Below are positions 1 to 13,493 of a stretch of DNA of 64,000 nt, piece after piece. Every line of letters starts with the position of its first letter. Position 1 is the first letter of the stretch. The position numbers were made by a program, and so were the translations under genes. Where the stretch lies: NCBI GenBank assembly GCA_947247005.1, contig OX365954.1:5224001-5288000 (forward strand). The letters run 5' to 3'. The notes below the pieces were generated by a model, which was not told the DNA's origin, made no database searches, and saw only the letters and a list, made by a program, of their open reading frames with translations. The stretch comes from Spisula solida. Taxonomy: Eukaryota; Mollusca; Bivalvia; Venerida; Mactridae.

Positions 1-920
1 GTTTTCAAAAAATTCCGGGGAGCATGCCCCCGATCACCTAAAACAATCGTAAATCCACATGATTATAGGGCTAGCTACGCGCCTGAACATGAATTAACAT
101 GATAAGTAGAAATAAGTACACACACTTAAACACTGACAAATCGAAATCTTATGACAGGACGTCCCGAACCCCTCTGGATCCGCACATGAAGATCGTCAAA
201 GGAGACAAAGTGATCTTCACGACGTGATAATATTATGGAAAACGCCGTTCGACAGGATACTGGTCGGATTAATTAGCGTCCTTAGTAATCAATTAAAACA
301 ATTATTATTTACATCGTATTTAATCCATTTCAAGGAATGATGTAGAAAATTATAAAAATGACAAAGATATGGGCCAGATTCATACATATCCAGCTAGATA
401 GGGTTAGATTTATCGGATACCCATATACGCCGCATGTCGGCAGGATACGGGTTCCGTACTGTACTCAGTAGTGTTTATTTACCGAAAAAACTTACTATTT
501 GACATTTTTTTATTCCTTAAACTGCGTAGTAGCGTTTATTTAAGCTAGTTTGTTATAAAATTGCAAATATTTGGGTAAGATTCTTACTAATAAAGGTATA
601 TTTGGGTATATTTGGGTATTTCGTGCCGCCCAATACATGTACAATACTGTATTTTAATAACTTTTTTCTTTTATTACAGACTTAGTATTACCATGAAAAT
701 ATATCACTAGGGATTTTGTCAACCTTACATGTATAATCATGATAATATCAATTCAAAAATGAGATAAGACGAGCGACACCTTCACCATGTTGAGGACAAT
801 TGATTTATATTATAGTTCGATTTCGAGCATTGAGCCGTGACTGCACTTTTAAAGTTTTAACCATTAATCGATATAGGTTGGTATAGGTTTAAAGAAAAAT
901 GTAAGTGATAGAATTAAGGC
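1..920. other. No gene recognised
   Basis: AT-rich non-coding DNA. I see no conserved reading frame, splice-bounded exon or RNA gene. The first 40 bases (AAATTCCGGGG followed by a GCATGCCCCC stretch) resemble the edge of a dispersed repeat cut by the window start, but too little is present to name it. Confidence 0.5.
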
Positions 921-924
921 CAAC

Positions 925-1540
925 TTTTCCATATGTCTGAATGGTCGTAACGGTATAGCGCTTGATACATTGTAAAATAACTTTTGTCTGACCAGGGCTA
1001 GTTCGAATCTCACCAAAATACCAAAATTTATATTTGCACATTTTTTTATTTATAAATGCACATAACTTGCAATATCCGTGTTATAACAGTATGTGGTAAG
1101 CCATATTTGTTACATATTTCAAAATATTTTTAGATCTTGCATGTGTATTGTAGAACGTATTTACAGGTTGTCAGTAAACTCGGAATATGGAAACGATCGC
1201 TATAAGTGAAAATGAGAAATAAATTGAATCAACACATTGTCACGGATTAGTTAAAAGAAGAAACTTTAGTTTATAAATAGTATACTCTTTAAATAACATA
1301 AAATAATGAATTAAAAATATGAGCGAATTGGGAATTTGAACCATCGAACTTCGGGTTAGAAATCCTGAACGTTGCCGACTGCACTAAACTGTAATTCGAT
1401 AACAAACAGATATATGTAAGAATCACATAATTAAATAATGACATGCTAACGTAATAAAGTATGGTCTACCCGCCAAAATGGACTAGTCCGAAAGGTTATG
1501 GCTCAGAGTTCAAAATTGAACTATAACAGTGCCAAGTATT
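925..1540. repeat. Dispersed repeat with convergent tRNA-like heads, copy 1
   Basis: This stretch is similar over its length to 24770-25285. Its left end carries a tRNA-like segment on the plus strand ending in a B-box-like GTTCGAATCTC near 1007. Its right part carries a tRNA-like segment on the minus strand, with the A-box-like TAGTGCAGTCGG (reverse complement near 1373-1384) and B-box-like GGTTCAAATTC (near 1334-1344). The two heads face each other about 300-400 bp apart. Neither folds into a clean tRNA by eye, so I read this as a SINE-like or composite element, not a tRNA gene pair. Confidence 0.5.
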
Positions 1541-2924
1541 CAAAATTATTTACTATTATTTTCTGTTAGGTCAACAGCAGAATTATGACATCCGAAATGC
1601 ATATGATGTTGAACATTGTTTCCAGTTAAGCTATTAATCCTTACATTGCTTACTTAAAAGCATGATTATGTTTCATTATACTTGATCCAACCAAAAACAT
1701 ATGTTACCTAAACATGTACATCATATCACAACAGTGTTAATTAACTCCTTTGAGTTTTAAATGATGCTATATTACACACCTTAGTACAAATTCTATACAA
1801 ATGATACTAGGTCGGTGACCGACCAGCAACCGTTGCTGTGGTCAGTTCTTATCAGTAAATCTATTTTTAGGACATTCTCTGTTTCTGAATCCCTCCTTTA
1901 ACCAACTACCACGTGCTCGTCACTGAACATTTTCACGAATGGGTCATATAGGGGTCAACAGCTGCAGTCGGTTTTATTTTGTGGGTTACATAACATTGTC
2001 CATTCTCGTTCACAAGAGTATTCTTCGAGTCTGGGAACTTGACTAACCACTGATGAATGAGGATGAACATTGCCTGGTTGGTCAGTTCCACCAACACTAT
2101 TAAGATTTGATTGGCTGATAAAGCTGGTTAATCGGCGTTCCTAGTAGATTGGCAGATCTGAGGCACGATGACCTATAATGGTACTTCTATATTTCTGGCT
2201 TTCATCAGGAGATCACTATCAGTGTTTATCTAGGGTCATAAAACACAGAAACTGGTCCCGGCTACTGAAAATCAATAGGGTGCTAAGTACTGTATGTACA
2301 CTAGACAATATGTGTCATATTATCATTTATGTTTGTTTTAAATTGGAATATTAAGATATATTAATTTATTTCTTGTTTCTATCTAGTTAGAGTGTATAAC
2401 AGCTATTTTCCCTATATGTCAATAAATTTGGCGATTTTATTATTTAAGAGTTATTTGACATAAATTAATAGATATAACATTTTGTACACACTAGAACTAG
2501 ATACAAATAAAAATAAATATATCTAATAGTTTGAAGATAAATAAAAAATAATAAACAACTCATATAGATCTAATTTATGAATTTAACTTGTCTATTCCAA
2601 ACAGTTTAACCAAAGTCCTCAATATAACATGTTTGTATCGTTGATTTAAAACATGAATAATATTAAGTCACTTATCTACTCAAGTAATAAGATAAACATG
2701 TCAATGTTACTGTGTGTTATAAGTTCGTATTTTAGTTTTCACACGTTTTATTCATGTGCAGGATTCCACAGTGAGCTTTTAAAAATTCTCCCCATCCACG
2801 GTGACCACCTGTTCCAAATATGGTTTCTGTAATTAAACCCGACTCATTCCATGAAATGTACATAGTTATTTGGATGCTAATACATAAATATCCGATGCCC
2901 GTATCGCATTTTGTAAAACCCCTT
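1541..2924. other. No gene recognised
   Basis: AT-rich sequence without a supported gene. A short odd-centred palindrome (GGTCGGTGACCGACC, about 1811-1825) is the only local structure noted. Confidence 0.5.
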
Positions 2925-3385
2925 TCACGATTGTCGTGCGACGGACCTGCGACGGGTCTACGGTGTAAATTTGAGGACTATCGTGCGTCCGTCGCACGAC
3001 GGACTTGAGAAATTTCTGCATCGTGCGACCGTCGTGCGACGGAAAACATAATCGTAGACCCTCGTTGTAGAGTTTTGGACATGTTAAAAAATTCTAAGGC
3101 GGGTGACTGTCGTAGGCCCGTCGTACGATGCCCTACGTCGTCGCACGACGGACGTGCGATGGACGCACGATGGACGCACGATTTGTTTGAGATTATAAGG
3201 TCACTCTAGGCACTTAGAATCATACCACTATCGTGCGATGGACGTACGATGGACGTGCGATGATTGTGCGATTGTCGCACGACAGTCTTGTGAACATCCC
3301 CTATCCTACGACTGCCGTGAGACAATGGCACGACCTTCGTACGACAATCGCACGACCGTCGTACGACGCTCGTAAACATATAAAA
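2925..3385. repeat. CpG-rich self-complementary repeat (CGTGCGAC type)
   Basis: A sharply CpG-rich block in AT-rich surroundings. It is built from many degenerate copies of CGTGCGAC and CGTACGAC in both orientations, so the strand can fold on itself at many registers. The small open frames on both strands here are by-products of the repeat. No terminal inverted repeat or target duplication was resolved. It is probably a non-autonomous element similar in design to, but different in motif from, the element at 4912-7396. Confidence 0.5.
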
Positions 3386-4908
3386 ATTATGTACTTTTTC
3401 AAAATGCATACCCTGTAGTGCAATTCTTAGATAAATCATATTCTAAGAGAAAATGTGCACTTTGAAAACAATAAAAGCTCTCTATAGCGACACACATTTG
3501 GAAACATAACATTATGTTGTTGTATGTAGAGATTGTCTCTTCTCGAACAACATGTTTATGTTGCTGAAGAGAGGTTGTTGCTCAGTGGAGGGCTGCTCAG
3601 AGCCTCTGGAGAGGTTGCATTGTACATAGTTTTCACAAATGCATTCAGCTAAAACTAAGATCTAAAAGTTGCCCGAATGTTCTCATACATGCATATCAAT
3701 AGCATACTTTAATCACTTAGCAGGTTATAAAATATCAACAGTGTATGTTTTTATTATATAATTAGTTACATTAAATGTATACTTAGTAACAATATACCAG
3801 TACATCTAAAGACTCTAAACACGTTTTTTAATTCATAAATATTTCCAACATCTTGAAGAAAGCCATAATTTGAACTAGGATTTAGCTGTTCTCTCATTTT
3901 ATAACATGTGGACATCCAAAATATCTCGAAACAAACAGCCTAAACATTATTATTATTGATTATACATACATGTATTTCAGTTTAATACTATATTAATCAT
4001 ATTGCTACTGCAATATTAGGGATGATTGGAATGATTTAGGTATGACTTCGTAAATATTAGTTTTGTGCTTTTGAATACCCATTATGTGTGTACTTTCTAC
4101 AGGTTAAAAGATGTGGCGGACGCAATTTATTTGTTTACCGTGTCACACGATAGCACAGGGAACTTCAGATTTCCCGACATGGCAAGGATATGTCATTGTG
4201 TGATTGTACACGTAGACAATACACTGTAGAAATAAATAGGGGAGTATACTTATATATTCTGTTAAGGCAACATTTTAAAGTTTATTCACTACATGTACAC
4301 TCACATAATGACGGTAGCGGATATATTCCGCACAGTAACCTTGTAATATATTCATGCTTAAAGTGGAGGAACACGTCAATTGATTCACACTGATACAGGT
4401 CTTAAATGGCACACACTATCGAACATGCATGGTACAAAATGTATGCCAATATATTCATACTAAATTGTGACTATCGGTTTTTTTTGTAACAAAAACCTTC
4501 GAGATCTTGATTAAATATAATTATATAGTCCAATACTAGTATTTGCCTATAAAGACCATCCATTTGCAAACTGCAAATAGTGATATTTAATGAAAGGTAT
4601 GTCCCTCTCAAGAGGTACGGGTTAATATCATTGAAAATGGTTTGATGAGAAGATGGCATTATTTTTTTGAATATATTGTTATATAGTGGTTTTTGTTTGC
4701 AGGTTGTATTTAACAGCGGTTTTCTCAAATATTGTATTATTAAGTATGCTTACCAGGATGCATAATTGCATAATGGTGCATCTGACTAGTGTACATAAAT
4801 ATTTTCCAAAAACTGTGCAACAATTTCATTTGGACCGAGTGACCTGTGCTATGTAAATGAAAAACTACGTAAATATAATTTTTAACATCTTTAAAGGGTT
4901 TTACCAGG
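3386..4908. other. No gene recognised
   Basis: AT-rich sequence. The short frames present have no recognisable domain and no splice context that supports them. Confidence 0.5.
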
Positions 4909-5559
4909 TAATGCTACGGTCACATTTGCCCTACGAGCTCCTTACGAGCTCCGTACGAGTTGATTTTGGCGAACTCGCACGGCGTCCGTACGGAGCCCGT
5001 ACGGATATCGAAAATCGTACGAGCATCGTACGGATTTTCGTGACTCGTAGAGGACTCGGTGACTCGGTGAAAATGTTTCACCGAGCTCCCGAGCTGTCTA
5101 CGAGCCCGTTGATATTTTTCAAGTCTGTATACTCTCGCACGAGATACGAAATACTCGTGCGAGTATCGTACGATATCCTTACGGATATCGAAATTTGCAA
5201 GGTTTTGCATCGCATGGGACGCCATTAAGATGTAGATAATGAACATTATCTCAACTGCTTTACTTATGACAATGAATAGTTATGAGTATGGTGTATATTG
5301 AAATATTGAAAAATTAAAATTTTGGAAGACAGACAGACTGTGCGAGTATAACAACATTTGTACACAGACTTTTAATATCTTTATTTCGAATGTACATGTA
5401 ATAACGCATGGCATTGTTGTACACACTATGGCATTGTTGTACACACTATAACATTCACTGCTATTATGTTGATACTGCAACTGTATCATGTATCCAAGTT
5501 CCGGTAGATAGACTCTGCCAACAGCAAAAACACAACACTGATTAATTCATGAAAACAAT

Positions 5560-6275
5560 GTCGTATTTTTATATCATTATTATGGTATTCTCATATTATC
5601 ATTATCGTCATCATAATCGCATTCTCGTAATATCATCATCGAGCTATCGTATTATCATTATCGTTTTCTCGTAATTATCAGCATCGTTCTATCGCATTAT
5701 CATCATCGTGTTCTCGTATTATCATTATCTTATTATTGTATAATCATCATCGTATTCTCGTATTATAAATTATCTTATCATTGTATCATCATTATCGTAT
5801 TCTCGTATCATCATTATCTTATCATTGTATTATCATCATCGTATTCTCTTATTATAAATTATCTTATCATTGTATTATCATTATCGTATTCACGTATTAT
5901 CATTATCTTATCATTGTATTATCATTATCTTATCATTGTATTATCATTATCGTATTCTCGTATTATCGTTATCTTATCATTGTATTATCATTATCGTATT
6001 CTCGTATTATAATTATCTTATAATTGTATTATCATCATCATATTATCGTATTATAATTATCTTATCATTGTATTATCATTATCGTATTCTCGTATTATCA
6101 TTATCTTATCATTGTATTATCATTATCGTATTCTCGTATTATCGTCATCATACTATCGTATTCTCGTATAATCATCATCCTATTATTGTATTATCATTAT
6201 CGTATTCTACTATCATCATCATCAAACTATCGTATTCTCGTATTATCATCATCGTATTCTCGTATTAGCATCATC
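5560..6275. repeat. Compound (ATCATTATCGTATTCTCGT)n microsatellite
   Basis: About 700 bp of imperfect repeats of words such as ATCATTATC and GTATTCTCGTATT. The two overlapping plus-strand frames here translate to monotonous Tyr/His/Ile/Leu/Ser runs and are repeat artefacts. Confidence 0.85.
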
Positions 6276-6329
6276 GATATATCCGACCAACAACCTTTCT
6301 CCAAGTAGGGACGCACCAGACTTTGATCC

Positions 6330-6480
6330 ATGACATATTACCGCGACCGTGGCTGGGTGATTTTGGCGTCCGTATAGGAAGCGGGAGATCGAAAGTTCAA
6401 ACCCCGGAGAAAGTTAGGTTATAACTGATGTAGTCGATTGGTAAGACGCCGGTAGGCCCAACTCTGCCAGGCACCCGGCA
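6330..6480 (+). repeat. Possible tRNA-derived SINE fragment
   Basis: GTGGCTGGGTGAT (about 6349) could be an A box and AGTTCAAACCCC (about 6393) a B box, spaced about as in a tRNA head. No cloverleaf can be drawn convincingly, so this is a weak call. Confidence 0.25.
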
Positions 6481-7399
6481 ATACATGTATGAGAATGGAT
6501 TCGGGTTATTTTGCTAGAGAGGGGTCCGACCAGCAATATTTTATCCAAGTTGGTACCCAGTAGACTCCCACCCAAGACGTACTCCTCTCATTGTATTACA
6601 TGACCACAATTCACCACAATTCCAGGGTCCAGGCCCACCCCATCTGGATCCGCACACGCTCAGTGTATGATAGTTGTTATTTCCGTGATTCTCGTGCACA
6701 GAACTTATTAGTACACATCAAACCATTGTCTATGCATCTACATATATGTATATTCTATTTCTACTGCATTCACTTAATTCTTTTGGTAAAAATTTGGTGT
6801 GGTACACATGAGACACATACGTGTATATACCCTTTGTACTATTCAAACCGTTATGGCGAAATAGGCTGAATTTCAGAGTCTGTCGAGGGACAATTATGCA
6901 TTTTTTCTTACATATAAACATGACATGAAATATCAACTAATCCAAAATCATCTTACAAAATATAATAATACATAAACTGGGTGAGGACAGCTTCCTTGCG
7001 AGCTTTCTACTTCAAATATCTCTACGAGATCGTAGACAACTCGGAGATCGGTGAAACATTTTCACCGAGCTCCCGAGTCCTCTACGAGTTACAACAATCC
7101 GTACGATGCCCTGACGAGTTTACGATGTCCGTACGAGTTATCTACGAGCTCTGATTGATCTACGAGCACCGTGCGATGTACGGCCGGGCTCCTTGCGAGC
7201 CCCGTACGGTGTCCGTATGGATATTACGATGTCCGTACGGATATCGTACGATTGCATCTCTATAAATCGTACGAGGTCCGTACGAGCTGTGACCAGACCC
7301 TACAAATGAAAAAGTACCGTTAGGATTTCAAACATTGTGGACTCGTTCGAGTTGGTAAATTCGTACGGATATCGTACGAGCTTTGTGACCGTAGCATAA

Positions 7400-8869
7400 C
7401 AAACTAACAAACTCGCTTAAGAAAATCTTAAGGAGTGTTTTGGCTTACATTCCAGTTCTTTCACAACAAACTTTCCACTAAAATTTGTTGGAGAAAAATG
7501 CAAAAATTTGTCTACGAGTAATTTCTCAACTAAGTCTGCTATTTTTTAAAATCTATTTTATGACCATAATTATAGTCGTGTGCTGTAGATTTCTTTCCGG
7601 CAGAAACTGTATATTTACGACTACAGTCTCTGGTATTTATTGCTAAATTTTATTATGGTAGGCGATTCTGTATGAAATGTACATCTATCATGTTATAATA
7701 GACTGACGTTTTTATTTTCTGTAAAAACATATTTATTTATTTTCTCTATCAAATACATGTAGACATGTTCATTGTCAGTCGGAGATACTGTAGGTACATA
7801 CTTTAAGTACCGTCAACGATACCAATTTATACAGTGAATGCATATGCAAAGTGCTATGGCTATAGAACTATTTTCCCGGTGAATCGTGACCACTGATGTA
7901 TGTCAAACACCTACATCTAAAAACAAATGCCTACCTACCTATCCTATTGTTCAATGTTTCCTGAACCACACATATGTTTTATTTAGCCGAAGTGAAAGTT
8001 ATTCATTTCATGCCAATTTATTTTAGGTCGATTGTTTCACAATAAATGCGTTTTAATTGTTGTTTTTTAACTTTGCCAAAGTCTAAAATAAAAGTTCGTT
8101 TGAAGAATAAACATTAAATGCTTCGGCTTTTTGTGGACGATGCATTAAAATGACTTTCAGATGATAAAAGTCGAAATATACTTCCCGAATGCACAATTGT
8201 CTATATATATACCTTGTTGAATTTTCTCGGGTTTTAAAACCGCTATAAATGTTAATATGTAATGATTGTCAAACATTTTGGGTGTGTTTTATTCTTTAGA
8301 AACAGACCTGTTAATTCATTCAGATGTCATCCAAACATAGTCACTGACAAAAAAGTTATATGTGTTACCATGTTTTGTAGATCAAAAATGCCTAATAAAA
8401 TGGTTTATTTAAAACGTGATAAAATATTAATATCTCTTGTATCTTCAAATTTTTTGGTGCCTTCTTATACTGCAAAAATAGACCTTTCGCGTGAAACCAC
8501 AGTCGATTAGATATATACACAAACTAAAGAGTTATAGGCGTAGCAGTGATTTCAAAACCAATGTTTCCTCTATAACCTATATCTCGACTTCGTTATGTTG
8601 TCCAAGGTTTACATCGGAATCTAAAATAGCGATAACACGCTCTGATTGGATCAACGAGATTAAGTGGGTGGAGTCGGCGTCTGGTCAATTGATACGAATG
8701 ACCCATTATAAATGACCACCACATTTTGATTGACAGGTGACGTTAGCGGAATAGTGTATTTCTCGGCCCTATGCTATTTTAAACAAGATCACAGGAGTGA
8801 TTCTACGGCGTGGAGGGGGGGGGGGTTAATTTTTTAATTTATTGACGAATTTTAAAATGTTGATATGAA
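7400..8869. other. No gene recognised
   Basis: Non-coding. An 11-base G run (8815-8825) is present. Short frames at 8262-8715 show no domain. Confidence 0.45.
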
Positions 8870-9360
8870 ATTAAAGATTACGCTCTGAAGTTTCTAAATA
8901 TAAAAAATGAAATTATGCCCATGCAAATATGAATTATAATGGTTCAAACACAGACTATTTTTCGAGAAAAAAATCTACACATTTTTGTGTTCGAATTCCA
9001 CGGCCGTAGTAGTTTATTTTTTTATTTATTAACATATTTTCATATAAATTATATCAAAATAAAAAAGAAGCTCTCTTGTTTTAAAATATACAAACATATT
9101 GAAATAAAATAACGGCTAATTGAATATATACACATTTTTCTCGGCGTGAAATTATATTTTTAATGTGTTCGAATTCCACGGCCGTACCAGTTTTTTTTAT
9201 GATTCACTCCATTTCTATTGTTTTATATCGTTATGAAGCTCTTTAGTTTCTAAATATGTAACAATATTGAGAATTATCAATAACGCAAATATTAATAAAA
9301 TGACAATGATTAGAAAATTGTGGTATTTCACGGCCGTGATTTTTTTGTCAATATTTGTGA
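8870..9360. repeat. Three diverged tandem units with CACGGCCGT cores
   Basis: The words GAAGCTCTTTAGTTTCTAAA (about 8882, 9067, 9234, with changes) and TTCGAATTCCACGGCCGTA (about 8990, 9168; shortened near 9324) recur with a period of roughly 165-185 bp. The units are very AT-rich apart from the palindromic CACGGCCGTG core. Confidence 0.55.
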
Positions 9361-10772
9361 CGAAGATTAACACCAAACCGTATAATCATAGTAACGTACG
9401 ATCATAGACATTGAAAGTGTTTCGAAAAAGAAAGGTTTATTGTTTTATTAATATGTTATACATATTTTGGAAATTTCATGGTTAGTAAAATAAGATCATT
9501 TAATTGTGAAACTATTGTTTTTCATTAACTCTTTCTTATAAACGGTCGTATTCATGAGTGTCCTCAAATATTTTATGTCGTTCGGCAGTGTCCTCAAATA
9601 ATTCATCCTTTTTAAAAATACTGTGACTTTTACATTAGATGCTCATTGGTTGCAATGTGTAAATATATGTGATTGTACATAAGTTGAGTCTCTTATAATT
9701 AATTCTATATCGAATGGTTATATGCATGTTTTATTTGTGATATAATAAGTGTTATTTTGTAATAATTAGACATGGATGAGACTGAAATACAGTCTAATTT
9801 TACAGTTATTGCCTCCGAATCTATACGGAGAAATTCAACATCGCATATGTATTAGAATTTTCACAGAACAAAACGGAACTTTATTTATCACAGGCATCTA
9901 TGCAACATGGGTACAGTGATATATAAATGTTACAGTATAAATACATTGGGATAAACACTACGGACCATATTCACATCCTCTCCTCCACTCTCACTCACTG
10001 AGTTAATCCAAATTTAATTGTTGTTTCGTCCGTGCGTTTGAGTGTGAACTCGACCTAACCTGAAATTGGTATTCACAACGGTAAGTGTAGCTGGAGTTGA
10101 CTCGACTGAGTGAGGAATTTTCGAGGGAGCGAAACGTCGACTTCAGCGTGACTCCAACCAAACTCAATGGAATGTTAGTGAATACCAAAGTTAGTCACTA
10201 ACTAAAATGGACAACCCATTCGAGGTAGAAGAATTTAAGGATATGATTTTACCTTTTAGAAATGTCCCGGATAGAAGAAAACCTTAGAAAGCATGGATAA
10301 TGTGAATTTCTTGGCAAAGTTCCCCAGCTACACTCAAATGTGTGGTTACGTGCATACCGATTTAGCGCACGAATGTTGAACTAATAAAGTTATTGTAGTT
10401 TCAAATTAAACTACACAACAAATTCATATGATCGTGTGGGTTGATAAATATACAACCATAAATATAATTTTATTTATAATTTGTTATCTAAAAGTATATT
10501 ATTTGGACAAATAAAGTTACTGTAATAAGTGTATGAAGTATCTGGAATTAAAATTTAGTCATATTACTGCGATGTTAATTAAATACATGGTATTTATATA
10601 TGGAGCATAACTATTGAAATTATAACGTTATTGTTTTCATTCTTTGCCATATTATTATTTTTAATCCCACCCAGTGTTGATATGAAGATGACTAAAATAT
10701 TTGAATGAATAAAAACGTGCAAACTAGCAACAAATACTGATGATGTGCATTGCAATCATTCATGTGTCAATG
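9361..10772. other. Non-coding, with one small MITE-like unit
   Basis: A roughly 120-bp unit at about 10066-10187 is bounded by inverted TTGGTATTCAC / GTGAATACCAA. A related end (GTGAATACCAAA) recurs near 11620. No gene was recognised. Confidence 0.4.
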
Positions 10773-10930
10773 TGCCGCCTCGATAGCCTACTGTTAGAGC
10801 GTCCGCTTCGAGTGCGGGACGCCCAGGTTCGATCCGGGGTCACTTCATGCTTAAAACGAAATGGTATCAGTATTTCCCTTGCAAGATGTCCAGCATAATA
10901 AGCGAAAGGTGGCTTCTCTTCTCTTACGTA
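10773..10930 (+). repeat. tRNA-derived SINE
   Basis: A tRNA-like head (10773-10843) has A-box-like TAGCCTACTGTTAGAGC, an anticodon-arm-like CCGCTTCGAGTGCGGG and B-box-like GGTTCGATCC. An unrelated AT-rich body follows. It lacks a clean acceptor stem, so it is a SINE head, not a functional tRNA. The same anticodon-arm region is the monomer of the tandem array at 58440-58915. Confidence 0.6.
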
Positions 10931-11728
10931 TTGTATTATATATTGTGACGATGGATAAATTCGGGCATGATGTGTCGAGAATGGTTAATATTTGTTCAAG
11001 GTTGTACCAACTTGTTTCATAATCAACCTAAAACCAAGAAGTTCATGCATCAGCTATCTTATGTATTATTATTTTTAAACATGTCGCACATTAAATGACA
11101 TTCCAGGAATTATAGCTTTCTAGTTGTCGGGCTTCCCCGGAACGGTATGTACGATGTATGTGTTGTAATTAACAACATCATCTGACAGTGAAGCTGCTTA
11201 TAAAAGTAAACTGAGTCCATTTCCTCCGACTTCTAAATTATTAACATGACATTACCTGCTTGACGGTCGGTGGAATTCATATTGACGTGATATGATATTT
11301 AATATTGAGTCCACGGCGAAAACATAAGGCATACGGTACGATTTGTCTTCTTCGATATGCGCATCCTTTTTTTATTTTAAATGCGTAGGCATTGTCTTGC
11401 ATAATTGTTTTGTTGGAATATATCAATGTAAATCATTATATACATTTGTACGTTCATTCAATGTTAATTACATCGAAGTTTTATGTTAACTGATCCACTA
11501 TAATCTTTGCAATAATCATACCGACCAATTCAATAATAAAGCTCAGATTGTATGTACAGTGTAATATCCTACCATTTATTATAACGGTCACACACTCAGG
11601 AAAGTCGAGGACGAGTTACCCATGTGAATACCAAATCTCCACTCGACCTACACTAACTCGACCGTCACTCTAGCTACACTTGAGGCTACCTTAGGTTAGT
11701 GTAAGTCGAGTTGGAGTGGAGGACCGAC
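10931..11728. other. No gene recognised
   Basis: AT-rich sequence. The last 150 bp (about 11580-11725) contain short GTCGAG/CTCGAC words and one MITE-like end. Confidence 0.45.
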
Positions 11729-13462
11729 TATTTTTTTTTCGGCTGCCAAATATTTAGTTTTTCGGCTGCCAACTTTGTTAGGCCGCTGGATCGCTAGGGC
11801 GCTAGGCCGCCAACTTCACATTTTTTTATATTTTTTTTCGACTGCCAACTTTGTTAGGCCGCTGGATCGCTAGGCCGCTAGGCCGCTAGGCGGCTAGGCC
11901 GCTAAGCCGCTAGGCCGCTAGGCCGCCAACTACCCATTTTATAAATTTTTTTTCGACTGCCAACTTTGTTGGGCCGCTGGATCGCTAGGCCGCTAGGCCG
12001 CTGGGCCGCTGGGCCGCTAGGCCGCTGGGCCGCTGGGCCGCTAGGCCGCTAGGCTGCTAGGCCGCTAGGCCGCCAACTTCACAATTTTTTTTTTTTTTTT
12101 TTGGACTGCCAACTTTGTTGGGCCGCTGGATCGCTAGGCCGCTAGGCCGCTAGGCCGCTGGGCCGCTAGGCCGCTAGGCTGCTAGGCCGCTAGGCCGCCA
12201 ACTTCACAATTTTTTTTTTTTTTTTTTGGACTGCCAACTTTGTTGGGCCGCTGGATCGCTAGGCCGCTAGGCCGCTGGGCCGCTAGGCCGCTAGGCTGCT
12301 AGGCCGCTAGGCCGCCAACTTCACAATTTTTTTTTTTTTTTTTTGGACTGCCAACTTTGTTGGGCCGCTGGATCGCTAGGCCGCTAGGCCGCTAGGCCGC
12401 TGGGCCGCTAGGCCGCTAGGCTGCTAGGCCGCTAGGCCGCCAACTTCACAATTTTTTTTTTTTTTTTTTTTTTTTTTTGGACTGCCAACTTTGTTGGGCC
12501 GCTGGATCGCTAGGCCGCTAGGCCGCTAGGCCGCTGGGCCGCTAGGCCGCTAGGCTGCTAGGCCGCTAGGCCGCCAACTTCACAATTTTTTTTTTTTTTT
12601 TTTTGGACTGCCAACTTTGTTGGGCCGCTGGATCGCTAGGCCGCTAGGCCGCTAGGCCGCTGGGCCGCTAGGCCGCTAGGCTGCTAGGCCGCTAGGCCGC
12701 CAACTTCACAATTTTTTTTTTTTTTTTTTTTTTTTTTTGGACTGCCAACTTTGTTGGGCCGCTGGATCGCTAGGCCGCTAGGCCGCTAGGCCGCTAGGCC
12801 GCTGGGCCGCTAGGCCGCTAGGCTGCTAGGCCGCTAGGCCGCCAACTTCACAATTTTTTTTTTTTTTTTGGACTGCCAACTTTGTTGGGCCGCTGGATCG
12901 CTAGGCCGCTAGGCCGCTGGGCCGCTAGGCCGCTAGGCTGCTAGGCCGCTAGGCCGCCAACTTCATAATTTTTTTTTTTTTTTTTTTTTGGACTGCCAAC
13001 TTTGTTGGGCCGCTGGATCGCTAGGCCGCTAGGCCGCTAGGCCGCTGGGCCGCTAGGCCGCTAGGCTGCTAGGCCGCTAGGCCGCCAACTTCACAATTTT
13101 TTTTTTTTTTTTTTTTTTTTTTGGACTGCCAACTTTGTTGGGCCGCTGGATCGCTAGGCCGCTAGGCCGCTAGGCCGCTAGGCCGCCAGGCTGCTAGGCC
13201 GCTAGGCCGCCAACTTCACAATTTTTTTTTTTTTTTTTTTTTTTTTGGACTGCCAACTTTGTTGGGCCGCTGGATCGCTAGGCCGCTAGGCCGCTAGGCC
13301 GCTGGGCCGCTAGGCCGCTAGGCTGCTAGGCCGCTAGGCCGCCAACTTCACAATTTTTTTTTTTTTTTTTTTTTGGACTGCCAACTTTGTTGGGCCGCTG
13401 GATCGCTAGGCCGCTAGGCCGCTAGGCCGCCAGGCTGCTAGGCCGCTAGGCCGCCAACTTCA

Positions 13463-13493
<31 letters not shown>

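Larger units (their letters stand above)
4912..7396. mobile_element. TAA-flanked DNA element with CGTACGAG-rich arms
   Basis: The ends are inverted copies of TGCTACGGTCACA (4912-4924 and 7384-7396), and TAA lies directly outside both (4909-4911, 7397-7399). About 300 bp at the left and 400 bp at the right consist of degenerate TACGAG/CGTACG words and share an inverted block around GTGAAA..TTTCACCGAGCTCCCGAG (near 5069-5093 and 7044-7075). The middle holds a microsatellite and a tRNA-like stretch. No transposase frame remains. A 3-bp TAA duplication is typical of PIF/Harbinger elements, but the tips are not the usual GGG/GGC, so the superfamily is only a suggestion. Confidence 0.6.

Noticed and set aside
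3206..3439. Frames on both strands in the CGTGCGAC block
   Set aside because: Both come from a self-complementary repeat; equal openness on both strands is a composition effect.
5781..6268. Two overlapping open frames of 80 and 132 codons
   Set aside because: They are translations of a microsatellite in different registers and have no non-repeat portion.
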